From Pararhizobium_B sp963760965 (GTDB taxonomy: Bacteria; Pseudomonadota; Alphaproteobacteria; Rhizobiales; Rhizobiaceae): a stretch of DNA of 64,000 nt. Both the position numbers and the translations under genes were made by a program. The stretch is from contig CAVXEW010000006.1 in the NCBI GenBank assembly GCA_963760965.1, positions 186,001 to 250,000 on the forward strand. The letters run 5' to 3'. The notes under the pieces were generated by a model. The model was not told the DNA's origin. It was given only the letters and a program-made list of their open reading frames with translations, and searched no databases. Every line of letters begins with the position of its first letter. Positions within the stretch are counted from its first letter, which is position 1. This document shows positions 18,496-26,145 of this stretch, one piece after another.

Positions 18496-18582
18496 GAAGG
18501 GCGGGATTCGGGGAGGAGGGGCAAGTCCCGCCCGGCTGTCGCGTCCTGTGGGAGGATCAGGTGCGACGCCGTGGTTTTACTC

Positions 18583-18726
18583 TCAGAGTACCGCGCGGCG
18601 GGCGATGCTGCCGATCTCGCCGCGGGCGATGCCGAGGTCGGACAGCTCGCGGTCCGACATGCGGCTCAGTTCGTCGACGGTCTGGCGATACTTGCGCCAG
18701 GCGGTGTAGGATCTCTTGATGTTCAT
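18583..18726 (-). CDS. Small DUF1127 protein, paralogue B
   Basis: A 47-residue protein reading MNIKRSYTAWRKYRQTV at its start, then DELSRMSDRELSDLGIARG and a basic C-terminus ARRAVL. It has the full DUF1127 pattern: aromatic/basic first helix, SRMSDREL turn, DLGI core, Arg-rich end. It closely resembles paralogue C (same WR.YRQTV and ELSRMSD blocks), so they look like recent duplicates. GAGAG upstream of the ATG at 18726 may serve as ribosome site. It has its own promoter (18801-18835) and terminator (18458-18495), so it is monocistronic. A role in RNA binding or turnover is possible from family studies only. Confidence 0.88.
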   Translation of the reverse strand: MNIKRSYTAWRKYRQTVDELSRMSDRELSDLGIARGEIGSIARRAVL

Positions 18727-18800
18727 GGTTCTCTCGCTTTCTTCCGATCAGGGCTGCCCTTGCAGCCGGTTGAATTCTTTCCGTTCGCTTTGTTGACCTG

Positions 18801-18835
18801 AAGATAGGAGCACCGGTCGTGCTTGTGCAGCGCAA
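18801..18835 (-). promoter_or_regulatory. Promoter of DUF1127 paralogue B with shared TTGC-box
   Basis: On the minus strand, TTGCGCTGCACA (18835 to 18824) is followed by exactly 17 bases and TATCTT (18806 to 18801). The same layout precedes paralogues C and D. The 3' half of the box occupies the -35 position, suggesting that a regulator contacts the -35 region. Confidence 0.65.
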
Positions 18836-18947
18836 AAAAGACAAACGCGCTATTCGCTCAGTGCATGGATAGGGCCATCGCCGGCTTCCGTCCCACGGCG
18901 AACGCAATGCTGCGATGCACCCCTGCAAGGCAGGCTGGCAAGGCGGC

Positions 18948-18981
18948 AAAGAAAACGCCCGCCAGAGGTCCTGGCGGGCGT
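18948..18981 (-). terminator. Intrinsic terminator of DUF1127 paralogue C
   Basis: A perfect 11-bp stem (18955-18965 with 18971-18981, loop AGGTC) is followed on the minus strand by a U-rich run (A-rich 18948-18955). It lies 65 bases past the stop of paralogue C. Confidence 0.8.
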
Positions 18982-19046
18982 CTTGTTCTTCCGATCCGCT
19001 CACCCCAAGCCGTATTGCGGGAGGTGGGCTTTGGCGCTTCCGTGTT

Positions 19047-19190
19047 TCAGTTGCTGCCGTAGCGGGCGACCAGCGGAATGTTGCTGCGCAGGACGCCGAT
19101 GTCACGCAGTTCGTGATCCGACATGCGGCTCAGTTCATTGACCGTCTGGCGATAACGCCGCCATGCGCGAAGGCTCTTCGTAACACTCAT
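19047..19190 (-). CDS. Small DUF1127 protein, paralogue C
   Basis: A 47-residue protein starting MSVTKSLRAWRRYRQTV, followed by NELSRMSDHELRDIGVLRS and ending LVARYGSN. It shares the RRYRQTV and ELSRMSD blocks with paralogue B but has lost the terminal Arg pair, ending in a neutral tail. That could matter if the basic end binds RNA. It has its own promoter with the shared box (19271-19305) and its own terminator, so it can be regulated separately. The ATG at 19190 gives family length; the upstream bases GGAAAGATGAG hold the likely ribosome site. Function unknown. Confidence 0.87.
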   Translation of the reverse strand: MSVTKSLRAWRRYRQTVNELSRMSDHELRDIGVLRSNIPLVARYGSN

Positions 19191-19270
19191 CTTTCCGTCT
19201 CACTTTGGTTGTTCGCGAGGTGCGCCGCTCGGGAACCGGGTGGGGCATCCGTGATTTCGTTGACGCCCAT

Positions 19271-19305
19271 GAAATAGGCATTCTGCCCAAATTTTTGCAC
19301 TGCAA
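19271..19305 (-). promoter_or_regulatory. Promoter of DUF1127 paralogue C with shared TTGC-box
   Basis: On the minus strand, TTGCAGTGCAAA (19305 to 19294) is followed by 17 bases and TATTTC (19276 to 19271). Here the box is part of a near-perfect palindrome, TTTTGCA-G-TGCAAAA, which suggests a dimeric regulator. Further GTGCAT/ATGCAC repeats flank it on the upstream side. Confidence 0.65.
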
Positions 19306-19411
19306 AACGTGCATCCTGGATATGCACACAGTGCATGCCCCGGAGGGCTTCGCACGGGTTTGGCGTTACGGAAGATTTACCTTTGGATGCAGTGGCGCCC
19401 TGCGGAGCGCC

Positions 19412-19451
19412 AAAAAAACGACGCCCGCCGGGGGAGGAGATCCGGCGGGCG
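19412..19451 (-). terminator. Intrinsic terminator of DUF1127 paralogue D
   Basis: A 10-bp perfect stem (19422-19431 with 19442-19451) with a 10-base loop is followed on the minus strand by seven U residues (A run 19412-19418). It lies about 100 bases past the stop of paralogue D. Confidence 0.78.
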
Positions 19452-19548
19452 CCATTATGAGGACCAGCGATCGGGAGGAGGAGGACCGCCGGTCAACATC
19501 GCACGGCCAATGGGAGGAGGAGGTCGGCCGTACGAATTCCGTGACTTC

Positions 19549-19689
19549 TCAGATCGACTTCCGGGCCACAGATCGGATCTCGTTGCGCGAAACGCCGATG
19601 TCGTTCAACTTGCGCTCGGAAAGGCCGCCCAGTGCGTTGCAGGTTTCCCTGTACCTTCTCCAGGCGCTGTAGCTCTTGATCAGGTTCAT
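19549..19689 (-). CDS. Small DUF1127 protein, paralogue D
   Basis: A 46-residue protein starting MNLIKSYSAWRRYRETC, then NALGGLSERKLNDIGVSRN and a basic end VARKSI. It keeps the aromatic/basic helix and the DIG core but differs from B and C in the middle (LGGLSERKL in place of LSRMSDREL) and carries a cysteine at residue 17. It has its own promoter with the shared TTGC-box (19740-19774) and its own terminator. The ATG at 19689 is preceded on the minus strand by AAAGAGGCCTGAC, where AGAGG is a likely ribosome site. Function unknown beyond family links to RNA metabolism. Confidence 0.87.
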   Translation of the reverse strand: MNLIKSYSAWRRYRETCNALGGLSERKLNDIGVSRNEIRSVARKSI

Positions 19690-19739
19690 GTCAGGCCTCT
19701 TTCGTGGCGTGGTGCAGCCTTGTTCGCTGCGACAGCCGG

Positions 19740-19774
19740 AATGTAGGTTTGCCCTCGCGGCTTGTGCAGTGCAA
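19740..19774 (-). promoter_or_regulatory. Promoter of DUF1127 paralogue D with shared TTGC-box
   Basis: On the minus strand, TTGCACTGCACA (19774 to 19763) is followed by 17 bases and TACATT (19745 to 19740). The box differs from that of paralogue B at one base. This third copy makes chance unlikely. Confidence 0.65.
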
Positions 19775-19965
19775 TATATTCATGCGAGCCATGCAAGCCG
19801 CACAGGGCTGCCCATGAAATCTCTGGTGCGATGCAGCAATGCCACGATTCCCTCCCGGCGATCGGCCACCCGGCAGGACGACGCGTCCGCCGCGCGCCGA
19901 AGGTCCGGTTCCCGCGAGACGTGTCGCAAGCCCGCCACGGGCCGCGAATCGGCGTCATTTTTCCT

Positions 19966-19993
19966 TTGATCGCGCAGGATCGGGTGCTATAGA
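19966..19993 (+). promoter_or_regulatory. Sigma-70 type promoter for tRNA-Leu
   Basis: TTGATC (19966-19971) and TATAGA (19988-19993) are 16 bases apart, placing transcription about 47 bases before the tRNA. The gap 19690-20046 otherwise contains only the leftward promoter of DUF1127 paralogue D; I see no gene in it. Confidence 0.6.
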
Positions 19994-20046
19994 GGCGCCG
20001 CGCTCAGGAACGCCTTGCGCGGGCCGAAGCCGTCGTGGATTTCTGA

Positions 20047-20131
<85 letters not shown>

Positions 20132-20263
20132 GAAGCCGGCGTCGGCTCCGGACAGGCGCGGAGCAATCTGGCAAGGCCACTCCCGGCAATTGATTCCGGC
20201 GCAGTGCTCATGGAAACGACACCGGACGGTTGAGCGCCGCCGCGACGAAACGAAGGTTTGAAC

Positions 20264-21760
20264 ATGCAGGTCACAGAAACCCTGTCCGAAGGCTTGAAGC
20301 GCGAGATCAAGGTCGTGATCCCGGCCAAGGACATGGAAGGCAAGATGAACGAGCGTCTGGCCGACGCCAAGGATCGCGTGCGCATCAACGGGTTCCGCCC
20401 GGGCAAGGTGCCGATCGCGCACCTGAAGAAGATGTACGGCAAGTCGATCATGGCCGAACTCGTCAACGAGATCATCCGCGACAAGCCGAGCGAGATCCTG
20501 ACCGAGCGCGGCGAGAAGGCGGCGACCCAGCCCGAGGTCACGATGACCGAGGACGAGGCGGAAGCCAACGAGATCCTCGACGCAAGGGCCGATTTCGAAT
20601 TCTCGCTTGCCTACGAGGTCATTCCTCCGATCGAGCTGAAGGACAACGGCCGCGATCGAGGTGACGCGTCCGGTCGTTCGACGTTCCGGACGAGGAGGTC
20701 GAGGACCAGGTCCGGCGCATTGCCGACAATGCCAAGAGCTTCGAGACGAAGGAGGGCAAGCCGCCGAGATGGGCGACCGCCTGACGCTCGACTTCGTCGG
20801 CAAGATCGACGGAGAGGAATTCGAGGGCGGCAAGGCCGAGGACGCCCAGCTCGTGCTCGGTTCCAAGAGCTTCATCCCGGGCTTCGAGGACCAGCTCGTC
20901 GGCGCCGAGCGCAGGCGACGAAAGGACCGTGACGGTCACATTCCCGGAGGACTACGGCGAAGCGTCGCTCGCCGGCAAGGAAGCCACCTTCGACGTCAAG
21001 GTAAAGGAAGTGGCGAGCGCGCCGGAAGTCGAGATCGACGACGAACTGGCAACCAAGCTCGGCGTCGAATCGGCCGACAAGCTGCGCGAGATCGTCCGCG
21101 GCCAGATCGAGAGCCAGTACGGCCAGATGACGCGGCAGAAGGTCAAGCGGCAGATCCTCGACCAGCTTGACGAGATGTACAAGTTCGAGACGCCTTCCAG
21201 GCTCGTCGAGGCCGAGTTCGAGAACATCTGGCGCCAGGTCAACACGGACCTCGAACAGGCCGGCAAGACCTTCGAGGACGAGGACACGACCGAGGAGAAG
21301 GCGCGCGAGGACTACCGCAAGCTGGCCGAACGCCGTGTCCGCCTCGGCCTCGTGCTTTCCGAGATCGGCGAGAACGCCGGCATCGAGGTCACCGAGGAGG
21401 AACTGCAGCGCGCCCTCTACGAGCAGGTCCGCCAGTTCCCGGGCCAGGAGCAGCAGATCTACGAATACTTCCAGAAGACGCCGGGAGCCGTCGCTTCGCT
21501 GCGCGCTCCGATCTTCGAGGAGAAGACGATCGATCACCTGCTGGGCCAGACGTCTCCGTCACGGACAAGAAGGTCACGCAAGGAAGAGCTGATGGCCGAG
21601 GACGAGGAGGTCGCTTCGCCCGGCGCCGCTTCCGAGGAGAAGCCTGCGAAGAAGGCGTCCGCCAAGAAGCCGGCGGCCGAAAAGAAGCCGGCGGCCGAAG
21701 AAGCCGGCAGCCAAGAAGGCCGCGAAGAAGGCGGCCGGGGAAGACGACGCGGCCGGGTGA
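20264..21760 (+). CDS. tig: Trigger factor, reading frame broken by several indels
   Basis: The ribosome-bound chaperone and prolyl isomerase. The N-terminal ribosome-binding domain is intact (INGFRPGKVPIAHLKKMYG holds the signature loop). The FKBP domain (MGDRLTLDFVGKIDGEEFEGG), the C-terminal chaperone arms and a Lys/Ala-rich tail follow. Reading needs frame changes near 20645, 20686, 20765, 20905, 21550, 21580 and 21700, mostly one extra base each. With these corrected the product continues to the TGA at 21758-21760. Because homology resumes after each break and the gene is normally conserved, sequencing error is likelier than decay. The ATG at 20264 follows GAAGG. A strong terminator lies downstream. 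Confidence 0.88.
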
Positions 21761-21816
21761 TCCCGTCCCGGCATCCGACGAACGGGCGGCGCGGCCGCCC
21801 GTCGCGGCGCATGCGA

Positions 21817-21846
21817 AAGCCTCCGGCCGTCGCCGGAGGCTTTTTT
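21817..21846 (+). terminator. Intrinsic terminator after tig
   Basis: A perfect 11-bp stem (21817-21827 with 21832-21842, loop CGTC) ends in six T residues (21841-21846). It can also stop leftward transcription of the GNAT gene less efficiently, since only three A residues precede it. Confidence 0.9.
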
Positions 21847-21862
21847 CTTGTCGGCCGGCCGG

Positions 21863-22432
21863 TCAGTCGAGCCGGGCGAGCCGCAGCAGGTCGTCGTCGG
21901 TCAGGGGATGGATGAAGGTATCCGATCTGCCCGACGGGCCGGAAGCCGACGCCGCTGATAGAGGGGCAGGGCGGCCCGATGGTCGAGGGTGTTGGTGTTC
22001 ACCGTCAGCCGCGACGGTTTCGCTGCCCAGGCCGTCGAAACGGCTTGCGTAAGGAACCATTTGCCGATTCCACGGCCCTGCGCATGCGGCATGAGGCCGA
22101 AATACGCAAGGTCCATCGTCGCCTCGTCCTCGCGGCAGAGCTCGAAGAAGCCGGCCGGCGCGCCGTCCACGTAGAGGACGCTGATCGAGGTCGCCTCGCT
22201 GTGGACGATGCCCGAGAGCGCCTCGTCGTCCAGCCGCAGCCGATAGACCCAGTGCCAGGGGCGGCCCGGTGCGGTACTGCAGGTAGCGGTAGAAATGCAG
22301 CGGTATGTTGCGCGCGCGCATGACGCCGCCTGCACGTTCATCGGCAGCGGGAAAGTGCACCTGCGGCGGCGCGGTCATCTCGAGAAAGGTGACGGTCGTC
22401 TGGAGCGGCTTCTGTCTGTGGCGGTTCGTCAC
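21863..22432 (-). CDS. GNAT-family N-acetyltransferase, frameshifted
   Basis: About 189 residues if the indels are repaired. The acetyl-CoA binding signature is clear: MDLAYFGLMPHAQGRGIGKWFL, abbreviated here as LMPHAQGRGIGKW, followed by VNTNTLDHRAALPLYQR. The N-terminal part (ERAGGVMRARNIPLHFYRYL) and the ending (FIHPLTDDDLLRLARLD) lie in a different frame from the middle, with breaks near 22270 and between 21915 and 21965. The start is GTG at 22432, whose GTGA overlaps the stop of sseA, so translation is coupled. It is the last gene of the cysK-alaX-sseA operon. Substrate unknown. Confidence 0.75.
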   Translation of the reverse strand: MTNRHRQKPLQTTVTFLEMTAPPQVHFPAADERAGGVMRARNIPLHFYRYLQYRTGPPLALGLSAAAGRRGALGHRPQRGDLDQRPLRGRRAGRLLRALPRGRGDDGPCVFRPHAACAGPWNRQMVPYASRFDGLGSETVAADGEHQHPRPSGRPAPLSAASASGPSGRSDTFIHPLTDDDLLRLARLD

Positions 22433-23308
22433 TCGCTGTCCCTCGGATCGTCGGCCGGGCCAACTTCGACGGGCGTGTCGGGCAGGCTGCCCCACTCGGA
22501 CCAGGAGCCGTCGTAGAGCGTGTTGCGCTCGTGGGAAAGCGATTGCAGCGCCAGCGTGATGACGGCCGCGGTGACGCCGGAGCCGCACGTGGTCGCGACC
22601 GGCCGGTCGAGGTCCAGCCCCGCGCTCGCGAACACCTCCCGCAGCTCCGGCAGGCTCTTCAGGCGGCCGTTGTCCGACAGCGAGAAGGTCGGAACGTTGC
22701 GCGCTCCGGGCATGTGTCCGGACCGCATGCCCGGCCCGGGGTTCCGGCTCGTCGCCGGAGAAGCGGCCGGGGCTGCGCGCATCGGCGATCTGGGTGCTCG
22801 CCGTCCTCGATGATCCCGCGCATGTCCGCGAGCGTCGACACGGCCGCCGCGTCGAAGTCGGGCGCGAAAATGTCGCCGGGCGCCGGCGCGACCGTCTCGG
22901 CCGTGACCGGCCGGCCTTCCGCCTTCCAGTTGTCGAAGCCGCCGTCGAGGATCGTCACGTCCCTGCGCGCCCATCGTCCTGAGCATCCACCACACGCGCG
23001 GCGCGGTGAACATGCCGAGCCCGTCATAGACCACGATGGTGTCGCGCTCGCTCAGCCCGAGGCGGCCGGCGTGGTCGGCGAAGACCTCAGGCGAGGGCAG
23101 GGCATGGGGCAGGCTCGACGCCGGATCGACGACCGCGTCCTGGTCGAAGAAGACGGCGCCCGGGATGTGGCCCGCCTCGTATTCCCTCCGCGCGTCGCGC
23201 CCCTGCGCCGGCAGGTACCAGGAGGCGTCGACGATCTTGATGCCGCGTCTCGAGATTGGCGGCGAGCCAATCGGGCTCGACGACGAAGCGGCTGCGGTTC
23301 TCGCTCAT
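22429..23308 (-). CDS. sseA: 3-mercaptopyruvate sulfurtransferase (rhodanese), frameshifted
   Basis: A two-domain rhodanese of about 285-290 residues that transfers sulfur from 3-mercaptopyruvate to acceptors. The start MSENRSRFVVEPDWLA is at 23308. The inactive N-terminal domain contains YDGLGMFTAPRVWWMLR. The second domain holds the active-site loop TTCGSGVTAAVI; the CGSGVTA form points to mercaptopyruvate rather than thiosulfate as donor. Reading requires indel corrections near 23245, 22965, and between 22700 and 22800. The ending SEWGSLPDTPVEVG is normal. It sits between alaX and the GNAT gene in a cysteine/sulfur operon, which fits its role in cysteine breakdown. Confidence 0.85.
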
Positions 23309-23331
23309 TGATGAATGTCCCTCCGGCTGGC

Positions 23332-24079
23332 TCAGGCGGCGTCCGGGGCGGGGCCGAAACGGATGCGGAAGCGCCGGTTCTCCTTGCCCTTCTTCTCGAT
23401 CTTTCCGATGTGGATCTCGCCGACCTCGCCCGTCGCGGCGACATGCGTCCCGCCGCAGGGCTGGCTGTCGACGGACGAATCCTCGCCGATGCACACCAGC
23501 CGGATCGCGGCCCGCTCCGCGCGGCGGGCGCACGTTCTTGGACTTCACCAGCCCGGGATTGGCGTCGAGTTCCTCCTCGGCGATCCATTGGGTGAAGACG
23601 GGTGATCGGCCCTCGACCAGCTCCATCAGGCGGCGGCTGACCTCGGCCTTGTCGATCGTCTCGCTCATGTCGAAGTCGACCCGGCTCTCCGCCTCGCCGA
23701 CTGCGGCGCCGGTGATCGGGAAGGGGCAGATGACGCTGAGGAGATGGCAGGCGGTATGCATGCGCATCAGCTTGTAGCGTCGCGGCCAGTCGATCGTCAG
23801 CGACAGGAGTTCGCCGATCTCGGGCAGCGGAGCGCCGGCGTCCGGCACATGGATGATCTCGTCCTTCGTTTCGCCGGTCACCGTGGCGGCGACCGGAATG
23901 CGGCTGCCGTCCGGCCGCTCGAAATGGCCGGTGTCGCCGGGCTGTCCTCCCGACGTCGCGTAGAAGCAGGTGCGATCGAGGATGACGCCGCCGCGATCAC
24001 TTATGCCGACGACCGTTGCCTCGCAGGAATCGAGGTAGGCGTCGTCGCGAAACAGGATCGCGGTGGCCGGTTTCGTCTC
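23332..24079 (-). CDS. alaX: Alanyl-tRNA editing protein AlaX, frameshifted and with no visible start
   Basis: A free-standing editing domain that hydrolyses Ser (or Gly) from mischarged tRNA-Ala. The metal-binding sites are present: MRMHTACHLLSVI (HxxxH) and QPCGGTHVAATGEVG (CxxxH). The N-terminal part reads DRTCFYATSGGQPGDTG, as in AlaX with the ThrRS/AlaRS second additional domain. An indel near 23505 splits the frame. No ATG, GTG or TTG occurs in frame between an upstream TGA (about 24090) and 23881, though homology extends to about 24075. The true start is probably hidden by an indel at the cysK/alaX junction, so the right boundary is approximate. Confidence 0.8.
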
Positions 24080-25125
24080 AGGAGTTCGACGGGCTCAAAG
24101 GGTATCTCCATGTCGGGTGCCTTTTCGATCCATTCCGGGACGGGCAGGTCCTTGGACCTGAGGAAGTCCGGGTTGAAGAGCTTCGACTGGTAGCGGTTGC
24201 CGTAGTCGCAGAGCACGGTCACGATCGTGTGGCCCGGACCCATCTCGCGGGCCATCCGGATCGCGCCGGCAACGTTGATGCCGGAGGAGCCCCCGAGGCA
24301 GAGCCCTTCTTCCTCGGATCAGGTCGAAGATCAGCGGGAGCGCCTCGGAATCCGGGATACGGCACGAGAAGTCGGGCTCGAAACCTTCGAGATTTGCCGG
24401 TGATCCGGCCTTGTCCGATGCCTTCGGTGATCGGAGCTGCCTTCCGACTTGAACTCGCCGGTCGTGTAGTACGAGAAAAGGGCGGCTCCCTCCGGATCGG
24501 CGAGTCCGATCCTTACGCCGCCGTTCCTGGCCCGCAGCCCTTCGGCGACGCCCGCCAGCGTCCCGCCCGAGCCGACAGAGCAGATGAAGCCATCCACCTT
24601 GCCGTCGGTCTGCTCCCAGATCTCCGGCGCGGTCGTCTCCACATGGGCCTGGCGGTTCGATACGTTGTCGAACTGGTTCGCCCAGATTGCGCCGTTCGGC
24701 TCGGTCCGCGCCATCTGCTCGGCGAGCCGGCCGGAAACCTTCACGTAATTGTTCGGATTGCGGTAGGGGACCGCCGGCACCTCCACCAGTTCGGCTCCGT
24801 ATAGCCGCAGAGCGTCCTTTTTCTCCTTGCTCTGGGTCTCCGGGATGACGATGACGGTCCGGTAGCCGAGCGCCGATGCGACCAGCGCCAGCCCGATCCC
24901 GGTGTTGCCGGCCGTTCCCTCGACGATCACGCCGCCCGGCCGTAGAAGCCCGCGTCTTTCGGCGTCACGCACGATGAAGAGCGCGGCCCGGTCCTTCACC
25001 GACTGGCCGGGATTGAGGAACTCGGCCTTGCCGAGAATGGTGCAGCCGGTCTCCTCCGAGGCGCGCTTGAGCCTGATCAGGGGCGTGTTGCCGATCGCAT
25101 CGAGTACGGAAGGCAGGAAGGCCAT
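24078..25125 (-). CDS. cysK: Cysteine synthase A, frameshifted near its 3' end
   Basis: A PLP enzyme of about 345 residues making cysteine from O-acetylserine and sulfide. GQSVKDRAALFI holds the PLP lysine, VEGTAGNTGIGLAL is the substrate/phosphate loop, and VGSGGTLAGVAEGL binds the PLP phosphate. The frame breaks near 24435 (extra C), 24400 (extra A) and 24315 (extra G), then continues through LGGSSGINVAGAI and LVPEWIEK-like C-terminal sequence to a TGA near 24078. The start at 25125 (MAFLPSVLDAIGNTPLIRL) is standard, with AAGGGAT upstream. It heads the operon cysK-alaX-sseA-GNAT. Its left divergent neighbour is the ChrR-like gene. Confidence 0.88.
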
Positions 25126-25265
25126 GGATGAAATCCCTTTTTGTCCGACACAGTATGGCCCGGTTTTTCCCTCCACAAGACAGAAATGGCAAGGAATCCG
25201 GTTCGCAATTTCGGCGGTCCGGGCGAACCGCGTGGCGCCGGCGGCGAGCGGCGGCGTCTGCGGAC

Positions 25266-25291
25266 TGATCCGCATCGTCCCGGTCGACGTA
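25266..25291 (+). promoter_or_regulatory. Putative ECF-sigma promoter of the ChrR-like gene
   Basis: TGATCC (25266-25271), 16 bases, then CGTA (25288-25291). The identical layout precedes the photolyase operon (32085 to 32060). TGATCC is the -35 type I associate with RpoE-ChrR sigma factors, and CGT is usual in ECF -10 elements. A 16-codon open frame (25301-25351) follows, ending three bases before the ChrR-like ATG. Confidence 0.6.
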
Positions 25292-25354
25292 TCCAGCAAC
25301 ATGAACGCTGCGGAAGCCGGTTTGCGGCCGGCGGCCGCAGAGGGTATCTAGGGG

Positions 25355-26062
25355 ATGGCACGCGCATTGAAAGATGCGGGTGAAGGAAGGCGACGACTGG
25401 TTCAAATGGTACGCGAGCATATCGACACGATCGACTCCCTCATGGCCCGCTACGTGGCGGGGTCCTTGCCGACGCCTGCGCGGATCCTGGTCGAATCGCA
25501 TCTCCAGCTGAAGGCGGACAATCGCGGCTACGTGCATGAGCTCGAGGCCCTGGCGGGGGATGTGCTTTCGCAGTTCGAGCCCGCCGCGATCTCGAGCGCC
25601 GACAGGAAGCGCATGCTGGATGCCGTTTATTCCGCGCCTGCGCCCGAAGCGCCTGCCGCTTCAGGGTTTGCCCGCGAGAGCGGCTCCGTCTTTCCCCGGC
25701 CACTGAGGAATTTCGTCGGCTTCGACGCGGACAAGGTCCCGTGGCGGACCAAATTGCCGGGCTTCCGGGAATACGACGTCGGGGAGCTGGAAGGCTGTCA
25801 CGTCACGCTTTTCTGGATCAAGCCCGGCCGCACGATTCCCGCACACACCCATCAGGGCTGCGAGATATCGCTGGTGCTGGACGGCGACTTCTCCGACGCC
25901 TCCGGCTGCTACGGGCGCGGCGACATTTCGGTTGCGGACGACACGGTGGACCATCGGCCGATAGCCGGGAAGGACCGCCCGTGCATCGGTTTTGCGGTCA
26001 CCGACGCGCCACTGAAGTTCACCGGGCCTCTCGGCCAGTTCCTGCGCGATCTGGTCGGCTGA
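25355..26062 (+). CDS. ChrR-like cupin protein (anti-sigma type) lacking the zinc cysteines
   Basis: A 235-residue protein with the ChrR layout: a helical N-terminal anti-sigma-like domain (about 18-85) and a C-terminal cupin (about 125-225). The zinc motif of this family, HxxxCxxC, is HxxxKxxN here (His49, Lys53, Asn56). The cupin keeps metal-type ligands in PAHTHQGCE and later DHRP. ChrR holds the ECF sigma factor RpoE until singlet oxygen or hydroperoxide releases it, but no sigma gene is adjacent. Upstream is a TGATCC-N16-CGTA promoter, so the protein is probably part of that regulon. AGGGG precedes the ATG. It may work with an unlinked sigma factor or as a metal-free variant. Confidence 0.75.
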   Translation: MARALKDAGEGRRRLVQMVREHIDTIDSLMARYVAGSLPTPARILVESHLQLKADNRGYVHELEALAGDVLSQFEPAAISSADRKRMLDAVYSAPAPEAPAASGFARESGSVFPRPLRNFVGFDADKVPWRTKLPGFREYDVGELEGCHVTLFWIKPGRTIPAHTHQGCEISLVLDGDFSDASGCYGRGDISVADDTVDHRPIAGKDRPCIGFAVTDAPLKFTGPLGQFLRDLVG

Positions 26063-26145
26063 TTTTTGCCGCTGTTTGCCTATAGGACGATCGGCATCCG
26101 TCCCTCGCCCGGGGCGCAGGCCACCTTCAGTTCGCGGGAGCAAGA

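Noticed and set aside
20264..21760. tig as a pseudogene
   Set aside because: Indels are single bases with intact homology on both sides and occur together with similar faults in neighbours and in essential rpoB and rpoC; error is the simpler explanation.
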